This document shows positions 7,511 to 15,444 of a DNA stretch of 18,428 nucleotides, piece after piece; the stretch's first letter is position 1, and every line of letters begins with the position of its first letter. The translations under genes were made by a program, and so were the position numbers. Below the pieces are notes generated by a model, which was not told where the DNA came from, did not search any database, and saw only the letters and a program-made list of their open reading frames with translations. This DNA comes from JBDKTH01 sp964558295 (lineage in GTDB: Bacteria > Planctomycetota > Planctomycetia > Pirellulales > Thermoguttaceae), in contig CAZLDQ010000117.1 in NCBI GenBank assembly GCA_964558295.1, forward strand, positions 1-18,428, given 5' to 3'.

Positions 7511-8396
7511 GGCGCAGTCTCCTTCACCAAATCCTCTGCTTGCTCCTCGCAAGCCATCGCGCCCAGCCTCCCCAGCCGTTCTTCTTTGGTTAACAGGGCT
7601 CAAACGTGCTCGAAGGGGGGAAAGATCAACCCTGTGGGGGCATCGCTAGCAGTGCCAACGCCGACGATCTGCCGTAGACGTGTGACAACTGCCTGGCACG
7701 GTACGGCGAGCCTCGATTCTGCCAGTCGGAGTTGACTCAGTCCTACTGCAATCGCTGTGCCGATGGTAGCAAGGTTGCCTAGGGGGCAGGGCTGAAGTCC
7801 CTTAGAACCAATGGGTTAGCCGCGACTTGTTTTCTTGGTGCCGGTCTGGCACCCAACCGCCCAGACGCCTCGGCTGGAAAGGCAGTGGCCTTGAGGGAAA
7901 GTTTTTGTCCATTTCTCCTGGGCCCATTCGAACCACATGCCTCGGGAAGGCGGCCTGCCTTTTTCCGCTGAACGGTTGGAACAGAAACCGCCTGGATCAC
8001 AAGCTGGGATCCGGTAGCGACATCGTCCTTCGTCCGAGGTTCTTCTTCCGGTGTCGCGGCTGCTTACACGCGAAGCGGAATGATCGTCGTTGTTTCCAGA
8101 GAAATGATTGATTTTGCGCAAGGCCTCGTTGCGTGGTTGGCGCAAACTCTTACCTTATTTGCGCAATCGCACATTGACGCCGGCACGCCGCACCGATGAC
8201 AATACCGGCAGTCCGCGAGACTTTTCTTCAATAGGCGTGTCTTCATCGAGTCAGGGCGTGCTTGGGGGGAGAACCCCAAACACCATATCAAGGTCGTCCA
8301 TGAGTGTGAGGGCGGCACCGATGCCGGGATTCAAAACCAAGCACGTTGCCTGACGACTGATTGTCTGCCTCATCTTTTCTTGACGGGGAGCGAAAC
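7511..8396. other. Spacer of about 890 bases without an intact gene
   Basis: This divergent spacer separates the trehalose operon (minus) from the DUF1559 pair (plus), so it should carry promoters for both, but I could not pick a convincing -35/-10 pair for either. Short open frames on both strands lack family resemblance and good ribosome sites. A stretch near 8190-8345 on the minus strand reads somewhat like protein but is interrupted by stops. Three GCGCAA hexamers occur between 8116 and 8166. No tRNA, rRNA or CRISPR structure is seen. Confidence 0.6.
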
Positions 8397-9449
8397 ATGT
8401 TCATGTCGAAGCGTTGTGGTTTCACATTGGTCGAACTCTTGGTCGTGATCACCATCATCGGAATCTTAATTGCGCTATTGCTGCCGGCGGTGCAAGCCGC
8501 CCGCGAGGCAGCCCGACGATCGCAGTGTTCGAACCATCTGAAACAGGCGGGGCTCGCCCTGCACAACTACGAATCGGCCTATCTGAGTTTCCCGTTCCGC
8601 ATGGGCGGAACCGAGGACGGCGGCGAAACGAAATCCAATAACGGCCGGGCTTCCGGCTGGATCCCGTTGCTGCCGTTCATGGAACAGGCACCGCTCTACG
8701 ATGCCATCAAGGCCGGAGCTGGCTATGCCCCTTATGGTCCGGCTTCCTGGACCACGGGATTCGCGCCCTGGACCACGGCCATCCCTGGACTCCTCTGTCC
8801 CAGCGACCCGAACATCACGAAGGCTGCCGGCGAGATTGGGAAGACGAGCTACGCCTTCTCGATGGGGGATTCGATCAATCTTCGTAGCAGCAGTTACAAC
8901 GCGTTCGGGACCATCACGAACCACCGCGGGCTGTTCTGGAAAAGGTCGGGCGTGCGGCTCCGCGATATCACTGACGGGACCAGCAACACGATCGCTCTCA
9001 GCGAACGGGTAATCGGTGTCGACAATCGTAAGACGATCAAAGGATCGATCGTTGTCGACACGGCCTCCGCAGGGAATCCGGCCACCTGCTACGCTCAGCG
9101 GAACATCGCGACGAATGGTACCTTTAGCAGCGGCGTGGCTTGCTACTACAACCAGGGAAGGCGTTGGCCCGAGGGTGGGCCGATGTATTGTGCGTTTACG
9201 ACCATTCTGGCGCCCAATTCTCCCTCGTGTCACGAAGGTTCTGTCTACTACGGTATCCACACGCCTTCAAGCTATCATCCCGGCGGTGTCTTGGGACTCT
9301 TCGCCGATGGCGCAGTCCGCTTCATCAGCGAGACGATCGACACAGGGACGGCGACTTCGACCGGCGTGGAAGTGACCAGCGGACCAAGCCAATTCGGCGT
9401 TTGGGGCGCGATGGGTTCCAAAGCCGGCGGTGAAACGTACACCTATTGA
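8397..9449 (+). CDS. DUF1559 domain protein with prepilin-like N-terminus (copy 1)
   Basis: Encodes 350 aa. The N-terminus has the prepilin peptidase pattern G-FTLVELLVV followed by about 20 hydrophobic residues, so it should be cut after Gly and assembled or held at the inner membrane with the helix. Just after it comes PAVQAAREAARRSQC, then the DUF1559 region with NHLKQAGLALHNYESAY. Near the C-terminus is HPGGVLGLFADG, the H-X9-DG motif used to define this processing-associated family. Function is unknown; these proteins are very numerous in planctomycetes and probably form pseudopilins or surface-associated structures. The ATG at 8397 has GGGGAG six bases upstream; a second ATG at 8403 is a possible alternative. 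It is followed by a close paralogue. Confidence 0.93.
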   Translation: MFMSKRCGFTLVELLVVITIIGILIALLLPAVQAAREAARRSQCSNHLKQAGLALHNYESAYLSFPFRMGGTEDGGETKSNNGRASGWIPLLPFMEQAPLYDAIKAGAGYAPYGPASWTTGFAPWTTAIPGLLCPSDPNITKAAGEIGKTSYAFSMGDSINLRSSSYNAFGTITNHRGLFWKRSGVRLRDITDGTSNTIALSERVIGVDNRKTIKGSIVVDTASAGNPATCYAQRNIATNGTFSSGVACYYNQGRRWPEGGPMYCAFTTILAPNSPSCHEGSVYYGIHTPSSYHPGGVLGLFADGAVRFISETIDTGTATSTGVEVTSGPSQFGVWGAMGSKAGGETYTY

Positions 9450-9714
9450 ACGACACAGGGAAAAGGCTACCTGCGAGGCGGTCTGTCACGAGCCCAGGGC
9501 GGAAGAAGTAGCCTCGTCTGGGTGGGGACGGCTAGTTAAGAAGATTTGGTAGATATCAGTTCGGCCCTCTTTCGTCCTGTTTTTGCTGTAGATTCTGACG
9601 GAATTGCTGTAACTTCTGTCAAATCGACTTTCGCCCTTGTCGCAATGGGCTAGGCTGCTTGCTGAGAGCGTTGTTATTCGTTGTTTATCGCTTTCTGCAA
9701 AGGAGTCTCTGCCG
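9450..9714. other. Spacer between the DUF1559 paralogues
   Basis: These 265 bases hold no open frame of interest. Short complementary segments (AGGCTAC near 9466, GTAGCCT near 9510) exist but do not form a convincing terminator because no T-run follows. The two paralogues may therefore be transcribed together or separately; the sequence does not decide. Confidence 0.4.
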
Positions 9715-10791
9715 ATGCGACATTCAGCACCGCGTGGGTTCACGCTTGTCGAACTTCTGGTGGTCATCGCCATCATCGGGATCTTGATCGCGCTTCTTCT
9801 GCCGGCCGTGCAGGCTGCCCGGGAAGCTGCTCGACGAGCCCAATGCACGAACAACTTGAAGCAGATCGGGCTCGGCCTGCACAACTACGAATCGGCCTAC
9901 CTGAGTTTCCCCTTCCGCCAAGGCGGTACGGCCCAGCCTGACGACGAACTCTTGAGTAACCGGGACCGCGTGGCCGGCTGGGTTCCCTTGTTGCCCTTCA
10001 TGGAACAGGCACCGCTCTACGACCAGATCAAGGCCGGCTCTGGATTCCGGCCCTACGGTCCGGCCCCGTGGGTCGTCACGTTCGCCCCCTGGTCCACTCA
10101 GGTCCCGGGGCTCCTTTGCCCCAGCGATCCGAAGAGTTCAGGGAAGCTGCAAGGAACGCCCACGCTTGGCAATTTCGACTACTGTGGACGGTCAAACTAC
10201 TGCTTCTCGATGGGCGATACGATCAGCGATAACGTCTATCGCACTACCTCCTGTCGTGGAATCTTCTGGCGGCATTCCGGGACGCGGCTTCGCGACATCA
10301 CCGACGGCACGAGCAATACGATCGCCGTGAGCGAGAAGTCGTGCGGTGAGGAAACCGGCTGGCGGAAGATCAAAGGTGGCGCGGCCTATAACATCAGCGG
10401 CCTCGACGCGGCGGGGGGGCCGCAGGCCTGTCTGAATCTGCGAGACAGCAACGATCAGTATGTCAGCTCGGTATCGGTTACCGGCCGGCCGGGACGACGT
10501 TGGGCGGCGGGCGAACCGATTTATGCTGGTTTCACCACGGTGTTGCCCCCCAATGCGCCTTCCTGCATCAACGGCACTGATCATCTGCTGGGCTACGGCA
10601 TTTTCAGCCCGTCGAGCTATCATCCTGGCGGCGTGAATGGTCTCATGGCCGACGGTTCGTGCCGCTTCTTTAGCGAGACGATTGACACGGGGAACCTATC
10701 CGCCGCCAATGTGACCAGCGGTCAGAGTCCCTACGGCGTTTGGGGTGCCCTGGGTTCCAAAGACGGTGGAGAACCGAAGAGCGACCTTTAG
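9715..10791 (+). CDS. DUF1559 domain protein with prepilin-like N-terminus (copy 2)
   Basis: Encodes 358 aa. It repeats the layout of the preceding gene: RGFTLVELLVVIAIIG prepilin signal and helix, PAVQAAREAARRAQC, LHNYESAYLSFPFR, WVPLLPFMEQAPLYD, LRDITDGTSNTIA, and a terminal HPGGVNGLMADG that fits H-X9-DG. Long blocks are identical or nearly so between the two, showing a tandem duplication; the main differences lie in the middle and in the region before the H-X9-DG motif. The ATG at 9715 is preceded by AAAGGAG with nine bases of spacing. Its TAG stop overlaps the TAA of the convergent ribokinase gene. Probable inner-membrane or envelope pseudopilin-like protein of unknown function. Confidence 0.93.
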   Translation: MRHSAPRGFTLVELLVVIAIIGILIALLLPAVQAAREAARRAQCTNNLKQIGLGLHNYESAYLSFPFRQGGTAQPDDELLSNRDRVAGWVPLLPFMEQAPLYDQIKAGSGFRPYGPAPWVVTFAPWSTQVPGLLCPSDPKSSGKLQGTPTLGNFDYCGRSNYCFSMGDTISDNVYRTTSCRGIFWRHSGTRLRDITDGTSNTIAVSEKSCGEETGWRKIKGGAAYNISGLDAAGGPQACLNLRDSNDQYVSSVSVTGRPGRRWAAGEPIYAGFTTVLPPNAPSCINGTDHLLGYGIFSPSSYHPGGVNGLMADGSCRFFSETIDTGNLSAANVTSGQSPYGVWGALGSKDGGEPKSDL

Positions 10792-11717
10792 TTCCGGCGC
10801 GTGGCGGCGAAGTGTTCTAGATCTGCCCGGGTTGGTAGCGACGGCTGAGCCCCCAGGCGTGTGGCAGACAACGCGCCGGTGAGACAGGCCCAGCGAATCG
10901 CTTCGTCCAGTTTCATGCCCTGCGCGAGGGCCCAGGCCATACCGCCGTTGAAGGCATCACCCGCCGCTGTCGTGTCCACTGCCTCGACTGGCTGAGTGGG
11001 AATCAGGTGGCTCCCCTCCGACGTGACCAATAGAGCTCCTTTGGCACCCAAGGTAACAAGGACGTGGCGGGCACCGGCTCCAACGAGTTGCTTGCCGGCC
11101 CGCTCGGCCGAGGCTTCATCCGTGACCTGAATCCCGGTCAACCGTTCGGCCTCCGTTTCGTTAGGCGTCAGATAGGAGACGTTCTGGAGTAACCCCTCAG
11201 GAAGCGGCACCGCAGGGGCCGGATCGAGAATTACGGTCACCCCGGCTTCGGTCGCCAGACGTGCAGCCTCGCAGACCGTTTCCATGGGGACTTCCAACTG
11301 GAGCATCAGAACGTCGGCCGAGCGAATTCGTTCGGCCACCAGGAAAACCTCCTCAGGTGACAAGGCATGATTGGCCCCGGAGGCCACCGAGATCAGGTTC
11401 TCACCCCGTTCATCGACCAGGATTAAGGCCACGCCCGTGGCGTTTTCCGGGTCCCGGAGAATGCAATCGGTCTGAATGCCTTCGCGGCGGTAATTTTCGA
11501 TTGCCTGATCGCCGAACAGGTCCTGCCCGACTTTGGCCACTAGCGTGACCTCCGCCCCCAGCCGCGCCGCAGCCACCGCCTGATTGGCCCCCTTGCCGCC
11601 GGCTGCCATCACGAACTTTCCCCCTGTGACCGTCTCGCCCGCGACTGGAATCCTCGCTGACTTGACGACCATGTCCGTGTTCACACTACCGACAACGACA
11701 ATCCGAGGTGTTTTCAT
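10788..11717 (-). CDS. rbsK: Ribokinase, PfkB family
   Basis: Encodes 309 aa, typical ribokinase length. It phosphorylates ribose at O5 with ATP. The N-terminal signature is GSVNTDMVV and GGKGANQAVAAARLG (substrate site, about residues 41-55). The C-terminal signature DTTAAGDAFNGG carries the catalytic aspartate and the anion hole; VTLGAKGALL and NETEAERLTG are also typical. The ATG at 11717 has AGGAG six bases upstream; the longer open frame to 11786 runs into low-complexity repeats. It is the last gene after a LacI regulator and a sugar transporter, which supports uptake followed by phosphorylation. The stop overlaps the convergent DUF1559 stop by four bases. Ribose is the likeliest substrate, though related sugars are possible. 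Cytoplasmic. Confidence 0.93.
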   Translation of the reverse strand: MKTPRIVVVGSVNTDMVVKSARIPVAGETVTGGKFVMAAGGKGANQAVAAARLGAEVTLVAKVGQDLFGDQAIENYRREGIQTDCILRDPENATGVALILVDERGENLISVASGANHALSPEEVFLVAERIRSADVLMLQLEVPMETVCEAARLATEAGVTVILDPAPAVPLPEGLLQNVSYLTPNETEAERLTGIQVTDEASAERAGKQLVGAGARHVLVTLGAKGALLVTSEGSHLIPTQPVEAVDTTAAGDAFNGGMAWALAQGMKLDEAIRWACLTGALSATRLGAQPSLPTRADLEHFAATRRN

Positions 11718-11746
11718 GAGAGACTCCTGGAGATGGTGGTGGGCAA

Positions 11747-11774
11747 TGGTCTGTGGTCGATGGTCAGTGGTCAG
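11747..11774. repeat. Four tandem heptamers (TGGTCNN)
   Basis: Four contiguous seven-base units read TGGTCTG, TGGTCGA, TGGTCAG, TGGTCAG, lying in the 185-base gap between the transporter and ribokinase genes. The surrounding gap is otherwise featureless, apart from a weak complementary pair (GGAAGCCGAA near 11810 and TTCGGCTTTCC near 11880) that could fold. Heptamer tracts of this kind are, from memory, common in planctomycete intergenic DNA. It may simply be an unstable simple repeat; no regulatory role can be shown. Confidence 0.6.
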
Positions 11775-11902
11775 TACACGGTGCACAATGGGTGTTGGTC
11801 TGTTCGGCGGAAGCCGAAGGCAACAATATTAGGCGCTTTGAGCTAGGAAAGACTCCTACATCTACCTGCTTTCCGCTTTCGGCTTTCCACTGCTCACTCC
11901 TT

Positions 11903-12904
11903 CTAAACCAATCGAGCCACAATCACCAACGACAATCCAGCCAAATAACCGACAAACATCAGCGCAATCAACCAAGCGGTGCTGGGGGGGGCGTCGCGGA
12001 ATTCTTTCCAAACGAAGACACCCCAGAAGGCGGCGACCATCGTGGCGCCTTGGCCGAGGCCGTAGGAAATGGCGAAACCGGCTTGTCCGGCGGCGACGAT
12101 GCTGAGCATCATGCCCACAGCCCAGATGCTGCCGCCGACGATCCCCCAGAGATGATCATTGACGGTGCCGCGGAAATAGGCCGACAGCGGCACCGGCTCG
12201 CCGCGGAACGGTTTGAGCATGATCGCCGTGTTGAGCACGAGATTGCTGACGGTCACGCCCAGGGCGAACAGAACCATTGCCGTATAGGGGCTGAGTTTTC
12301 CTGGTTCGAGTTGGAAGAAGTCGGGTGACATCGCCGCGGCGACGAAACGATAGAAATAGCCCATGAGAACGCCACAGAGGACGGCCAGCACGAGTCCTTT
12401 GGTTCCCGTCCGTTTCTCCTGCCCGGGAATCCTCCGATAGGCGAGGGCATCCAGTACGATGGCCACGGTGATCAGGCCCACGCCGAGGAAGAGGAGCGTG
12501 GGATTCCCCGCCGGGGCTGCCCAATAGTTGACCAGGACGCCGAGCACCAAAGCGAGCCCGATGCCCACGGGAAAGGCGACTGCCATGCCAGCTAGGTCAA
12601 TCGCGGCAACGAGGAGGATATTGGCTGCGTTGAAGACCGCGCCGCCGAGAAGTGCTGAGCCGAGGCTCTCCGGCGTAGCTTGTTGGAAGTCGGCCAGGAA
12701 GCTGCGTCCATACTGGCCGTGACTGCCCAGTGTGAAGGCAAACACCACAGCGGCCAGGAGCATACCAAGTACGTAGTCCCAATAGAACAACTCGAAACGC
12801 CATTTCGTGCCGACGAGCTTCTGCGTATTGGCCCACGACCCCCAGCAGAGCATCGTAACCAGGCAAAGCACAACGGCTACCCAATAGTTTTGGACGACAA
12901 ACAT
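11903..12904 (-). CDS. GRP-family (glucose/ribose porter) sugar transporter
   Basis: Encodes 333 aa, strongly hydrophobic, with about ten predicted membrane helices. Recognisable features are the N-terminal helix with CWGSWANTQKL, a second helix following FYWDYVLGM, AGMAVAFPVGIGLALVLG, and a C-terminal half with HLWGIVGGSIWAVGM and SYGLGQGATMVAAFWGVFVWKEF. This pattern fits the GRP/RbsU-type members of the drug/metabolite transporter superfamily, which import sugars by ion coupling. It lies 11 bases after the LacI gene and 185 bases before ribokinase, so ribose or a similar pentose is the probable cargo. AAGG lies about seven bases before the ATG. The family is fairly clear; the substrate is inferred from the neighbours. 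Confidence 0.82.
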   Translation of the reverse strand: MFVVQNYWVAVVLCLVTMLCWGSWANTQKLVGTKWRFELFYWDYVLGMLLAAVVFAFTLGSHGQYGRSFLADFQQATPESLGSALLGGAVFNAANILLVAAIDLAGMAVAFPVGIGLALVLGVLVNYWAAPAGNPTLLFLGVGLITVAIVLDALAYRRIPGQEKRTGTKGLVLAVLCGVLMGYFYRFVAAAMSPDFFQLEPGKLSPYTAMVLFALGVTVSNLVLNTAIMLKPFRGEPVPLSAYFRGTVNDHLWGIVGGSIWAVGMMLSIVAAGQAGFAISYGLGQGATMVAAFWGVFVWKEFRDAPPSTAWLIALMFVGYLAGLSLVIVARLV

Positions 12905-12915
12905 AGGGGCACCTT

Positions 12916-13947
12916 TCAGTTGGACGGCTTGGGTTGGCTCACGGATTTCCGGTGGATCAGCGTAGTCGGCAGAAGGATCCCGCCGCTTGCGGTCGGTTGC
13001 GATGCGCGGATCTGGTCGAACAGGAGCTTGACGGCCACCTCGCCCATCTCGTGGTACGGCTGGGCCACGGTGGTCATCGGCGCGGCCAGATAGGCCAGGT
13101 AGGGCTGGTCGTCAAACGAGATGATCGACACATCGTGCGGCACCCGGACTTTCTCCTCTGCCAGGGCACGCAACGCCCCCAAGGCAATGAGGTTATTCAA
13201 AGCGAGGATCGCCGAAAAAGGCTTTTGGGCACGCAAAAGGAGTTTGGTCTCGATATAGCCGTTCTGCTCGCCGAAACTGTTGCCCACAATGAGCGTTTCG
13301 TCGATCGCGATCCGATGGGCCGCCAGGGCTTCGCGGTATCCCCGCAAGCGATCCTCGTTGGGCGAGGTACCGGGAAGCCCTTGCAGGCAAGCAATTTGTC
13401 GATGTCCTTGCTCGATCAGATAGTTCGTGGCCTCCCGGGCACCGGCCGCGTTGTCCGAGGCCACATAGGCCAGGGCGAGCGAGGGGAAGTAGCGATCAAC
13501 CAGCACGATGGGCAGTTTGCCTCGCTCAAAGGGTTTGAGGTGTGTCCCCGTCTGCCCCACGGGGCAAAGCACCAGCCCCTCGACGTTTTGCGCGCGGAGC
13601 AAATCGAGCGACTCAATCTCCAGTCCCACGTTATCCTGGCTATCGCAGAGAATCACCGAATAACCGTGGCCTCGCGCTCCCAGGGCGATCTGTCGGGCAA
13701 TGCCGGCAAAGAACGGATTGGAGATGTCGGGAATGATCAGGCCGATTGTCGACGTCTTGCTCAGCCGCAACCCACGCGCGATCGGATTTGGGATGAAGTT
13801 GTACTGGCGCGCAAGCTTGCGCACGGCCTCCTCCGTCGCCTGACTGATCCGATACTGCCGTGCCTGGCCACTCAAGACGCGGGAGACGGTCGTGGTTGAC
13901 ACGCCGAGTTGTTCGGCGATCCGTTTGAGCGTCGGTTGTTGTTTCAT
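12916..13947 (-). CDS. LacI family transcriptional regulator of the sugar operon
   Basis: Encodes 343 aa, standard LacI length. The N-terminal helix-turn-helix is LKRIAEQLGVSTTTVSRVLSG (about residues 8-28), followed by the hinge region NPIARGLRLSKTSTIG. The rest is a periplasmic-binding-protein-like sugar-sensing domain: LIIPDISNPFFAGIARQI, VLVDRYFP, SIISFDDQPYLAYLAAPMTTV. It heads a lacI-transporter-ribokinase operon and so resembles RbsR in role. A perfect palindrome lies 22 bases upstream of the ATG (13947), overlapping where a promoter should be, which indicates autorepression of the whole operon. The ribosome site GGAGGT has about ten bases of spacing. The inducer is probably the transported sugar or its phosphate. 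Confidence in the family is high. Confidence 0.94.
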   Translation of the reverse strand: MKQQPTLKRIAEQLGVSTTTVSRVLSGQARQYRISQATEEAVRKLARQYNFIPNPIARGLRLSKTSTIGLIIPDISNPFFAGIARQIALGARGHGYSVILCDSQDNVGLEIESLDLLRAQNVEGLVLCPVGQTGTHLKPFERGKLPIVLVDRYFPSLALAYVASDNAAGAREATNYLIEQGHRQIACLQGLPGTSPNEDRLRGYREALAAHRIAIDETLIVGNSFGEQNGYIETKLLLRAQKPFSAILALNNLIALGALRALAEEKVRVPHDVSIISFDDQPYLAYLAAPMTTVAQPYHEMGEVAVKLLFDQIRASQPTASGGILLPTTLIHRKSVSQPKPSN

Positions 13948-13969
13948 CCGCCCGGAAACCTCCAGAGAA

Positions 13970-13985
13970 GCACAAACGTTTGTGC
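13970..13985. promoter_or_regulatory. LacI-type operator palindrome
   Basis: GCACAAACGTTTGTGC is a perfect 16-base palindrome with the central CG typical of LacI-family operators. It lies 22 bases upstream of the lacI-family start codon on the minus strand. This position suits repression of its own operon. I found no second perfect copy elsewhere in the window by eye. Binding by the neighbouring regulator is an inference. Confidence 0.75.
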
Positions 13986-14082
13986 AGCATAACCAGACGG
14001 CACGGTGTTGTCAACCGATGGGAAGGAACGGACATGACCAAGGTCGCGGGAGATACGCCAGGCAGGGGGGACGCAATGCCGG

Positions 14083-15396
14083 TTACCACTCGACACTAAT
14101 CGCCGCCGTGGTAATTCCCGCGCCCACAGCGCAAAGGACAAGCTTATCGCCCGCCTCAAGCTGTTCTTCCACTTCCAACAGAGCCAGGGGAATGCTGGCA
14201 CTGGAGGTGTTTCCCACTCGCTCGATGTTCAGATAGAAGCGGCTAAAGGGGACACGGCTTCGCCGAGCAGCCGCCTTGAGAATCCTCGCATTGGCTTGAT
14301 GGGGTACGATCCAGCGAGTCTCCTCAGGCGTCCAACCGCTCTTGGCAATCGCATCCTGCACGAGCATCGCAAAACTCTCGGTCGCAAAGCGAAACAAGGC
14401 ATGCCCGTCAAGTCGGATACAGCAGTCCACCGCATGCCCGTTCGGCGGCACAAAACCGGACTGCTGGCGGCGCGCCATATGTAACCCCCGTGTATCCGTC
14501 CCCAGAATCACCTCGCGGATGCGATGCCCCTGGGTGCCGGCGGCGATGATCGCCGCCCCGGCGCCGTCGCCAAAAAGGAAGCAGGTGCTTTCGTCCGACC
14601 GGTCAAGCAGATGGGACTGGACGTCGACCCCGACGGCCAGCACATTGCGTGCCATTCCGCTAAGGATCATCGCCCGGGCCATCCCCACCGCATAGAGCCA
14701 GCCTGAGCAAGCCGCGTTCAGGTCGAAGGCGGGGATTGTCCGCAAATTCAGCCGGTCCTGGAGGATGCAGGCGGTCGAGGGCATTGCCACATCGGGGGTA
14801 GTTGTGGCCAAAATGATCGCATCAATCTCTTTGGTGGCGATTCCCGCCTTACGAATGGCTTCCAGAGCCGCCGCGTAAGCCATGTCCGAAGGCTTCTCAT
14901 TGTCTGCTGCCCAGTGTCGCTGCTGAATCCCGGTGACCTGGTAGATATACTCCTCGGAAATTTCTGGAAACTCGCCGAGTAGTTGCTGATTCGTCACCAC
15001 CTGCTTGGGCAGATAGCCACCGACGCCAAGAATCACGGCTCCCAAGTCCCCGTCGCGCGGGGATGTTGCCGTAGCGGCGGGCTTCTGGCGTATCTTGGCC
15101 TCGGCCGTCGTGGCCGGAGGAATCCAGTCGCGCATGCTTGGGTCGGACGTCTCGACTTCCATCACCGGCTCATTATAGGCCACTGTCTCACCATCAAGGT
15201 GTAACAACCGGATCAAACGCCCCTCACAGGGCGCCTGGAAATCAAAGACCGACTTGGCGCTGTCGATCTGTCCGAGAACCTGACCTTTCTGGAAACAATC
15301 CCCCTCGGAAACACACCACTCAATAATCGTGGCCTCGCTCTCGGCGGCGCCCTGTGCTGGTAGGTAGAGAGACAAGCGAAAAGGTGTTAAATCCAT
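14083..15396 (-). CDS. Lipoyl domain fused to 3-oxoacyl-ACP synthase III (KAS III)
   Basis: Encodes 437 aa with an unusual architecture. Residues about 5-82 are a lipoyl/biotinyl-type domain (IIEWCVSEGD, QKGQVLGQIDSAKSVFDF, APCEGRLI), with Lys48 in the place of the lipoylated lysine. A linker rich in Ala, Thr and Pro (about 86-117) leads to a complete KAS III domain (about 118-437, FabH length). Its triad is intact: Cys230 in NAACSGW, His366 in VPHQANARIL and Asn396 in VGNTSSASIP. FabH enzymes condense an acyl thioester with malonyl-ACP. The fused E1 dehydrogenase gene ends 48 bases upstream, so the lipoyl arm may bring the acyl group from E1 to Cys230. The ATG at 15396 lacks a strong ribosome site. 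Domain calls are firm, the channelling role is a hypothesis. Confidence 0.88.
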   Translation of the reverse strand: MDLTPFRLSLYLPAQGAAESEATIIEWCVSEGDCFQKGQVLGQIDSAKSVFDFQAPCEGRLIRLLHLDGETVAYNEPVMEVETSDPSMRDWIPPATTAEAKIRQKPAATATSPRDGDLGAVILGVGGYLPKQVVTNQQLLGEFPEISEEYIYQVTGIQQRHWAADNEKPSDMAYAAALEAIRKAGIATKEIDAIILATTTPDVAMPSTACILQDRLNLRTIPAFDLNAACSGWLYAVGMARAMILSGMARNVLAVGVDVQSHLLDRSDESTCFLFGDGAGAAIIAAGTQGHRIREVILGTDTRGLHMARRQQSGFVPPNGHAVDCCIRLDGHALFRFATESFAMLVQDAIAKSGWTPEETRWIVPHQANARILKAAARRSRVPFSRFYLNIERVGNTSSASIPLALLEVEEQLEAGDKLVLCAVGAGITTAAISVEW

Positions 15397-15444
15397 GAGT
15401 GCCTGGGCCTGGGGCGATTTCTCTGGGGTTGACGCCGGTTGCTC

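Noticed and set aside
8064..8318. 84-codon minus-strand frame with a Cys-rich CRYCHRCG stretch
   Set aside because: The cysteine arrangement fits no zinc-ribbon I know, there is no ribosome site, and the rest looks random.
9645..9662. Sigma-54 promoter before DUF1559 copy 2 (GGGCTAGGCTGCTTGC)
   Set aside because: The spacing between the GG and GC dinucleotides does not fit the -24/-12 rule.
12934..13899. 321-codon plus-strand frame antisense to the LacI gene
   Set aside because: The minus strand carries an unmistakable LacI protein; the plus frame is its G+C-driven shadow. The same applies to long frames opposite otsA, treT and E1.
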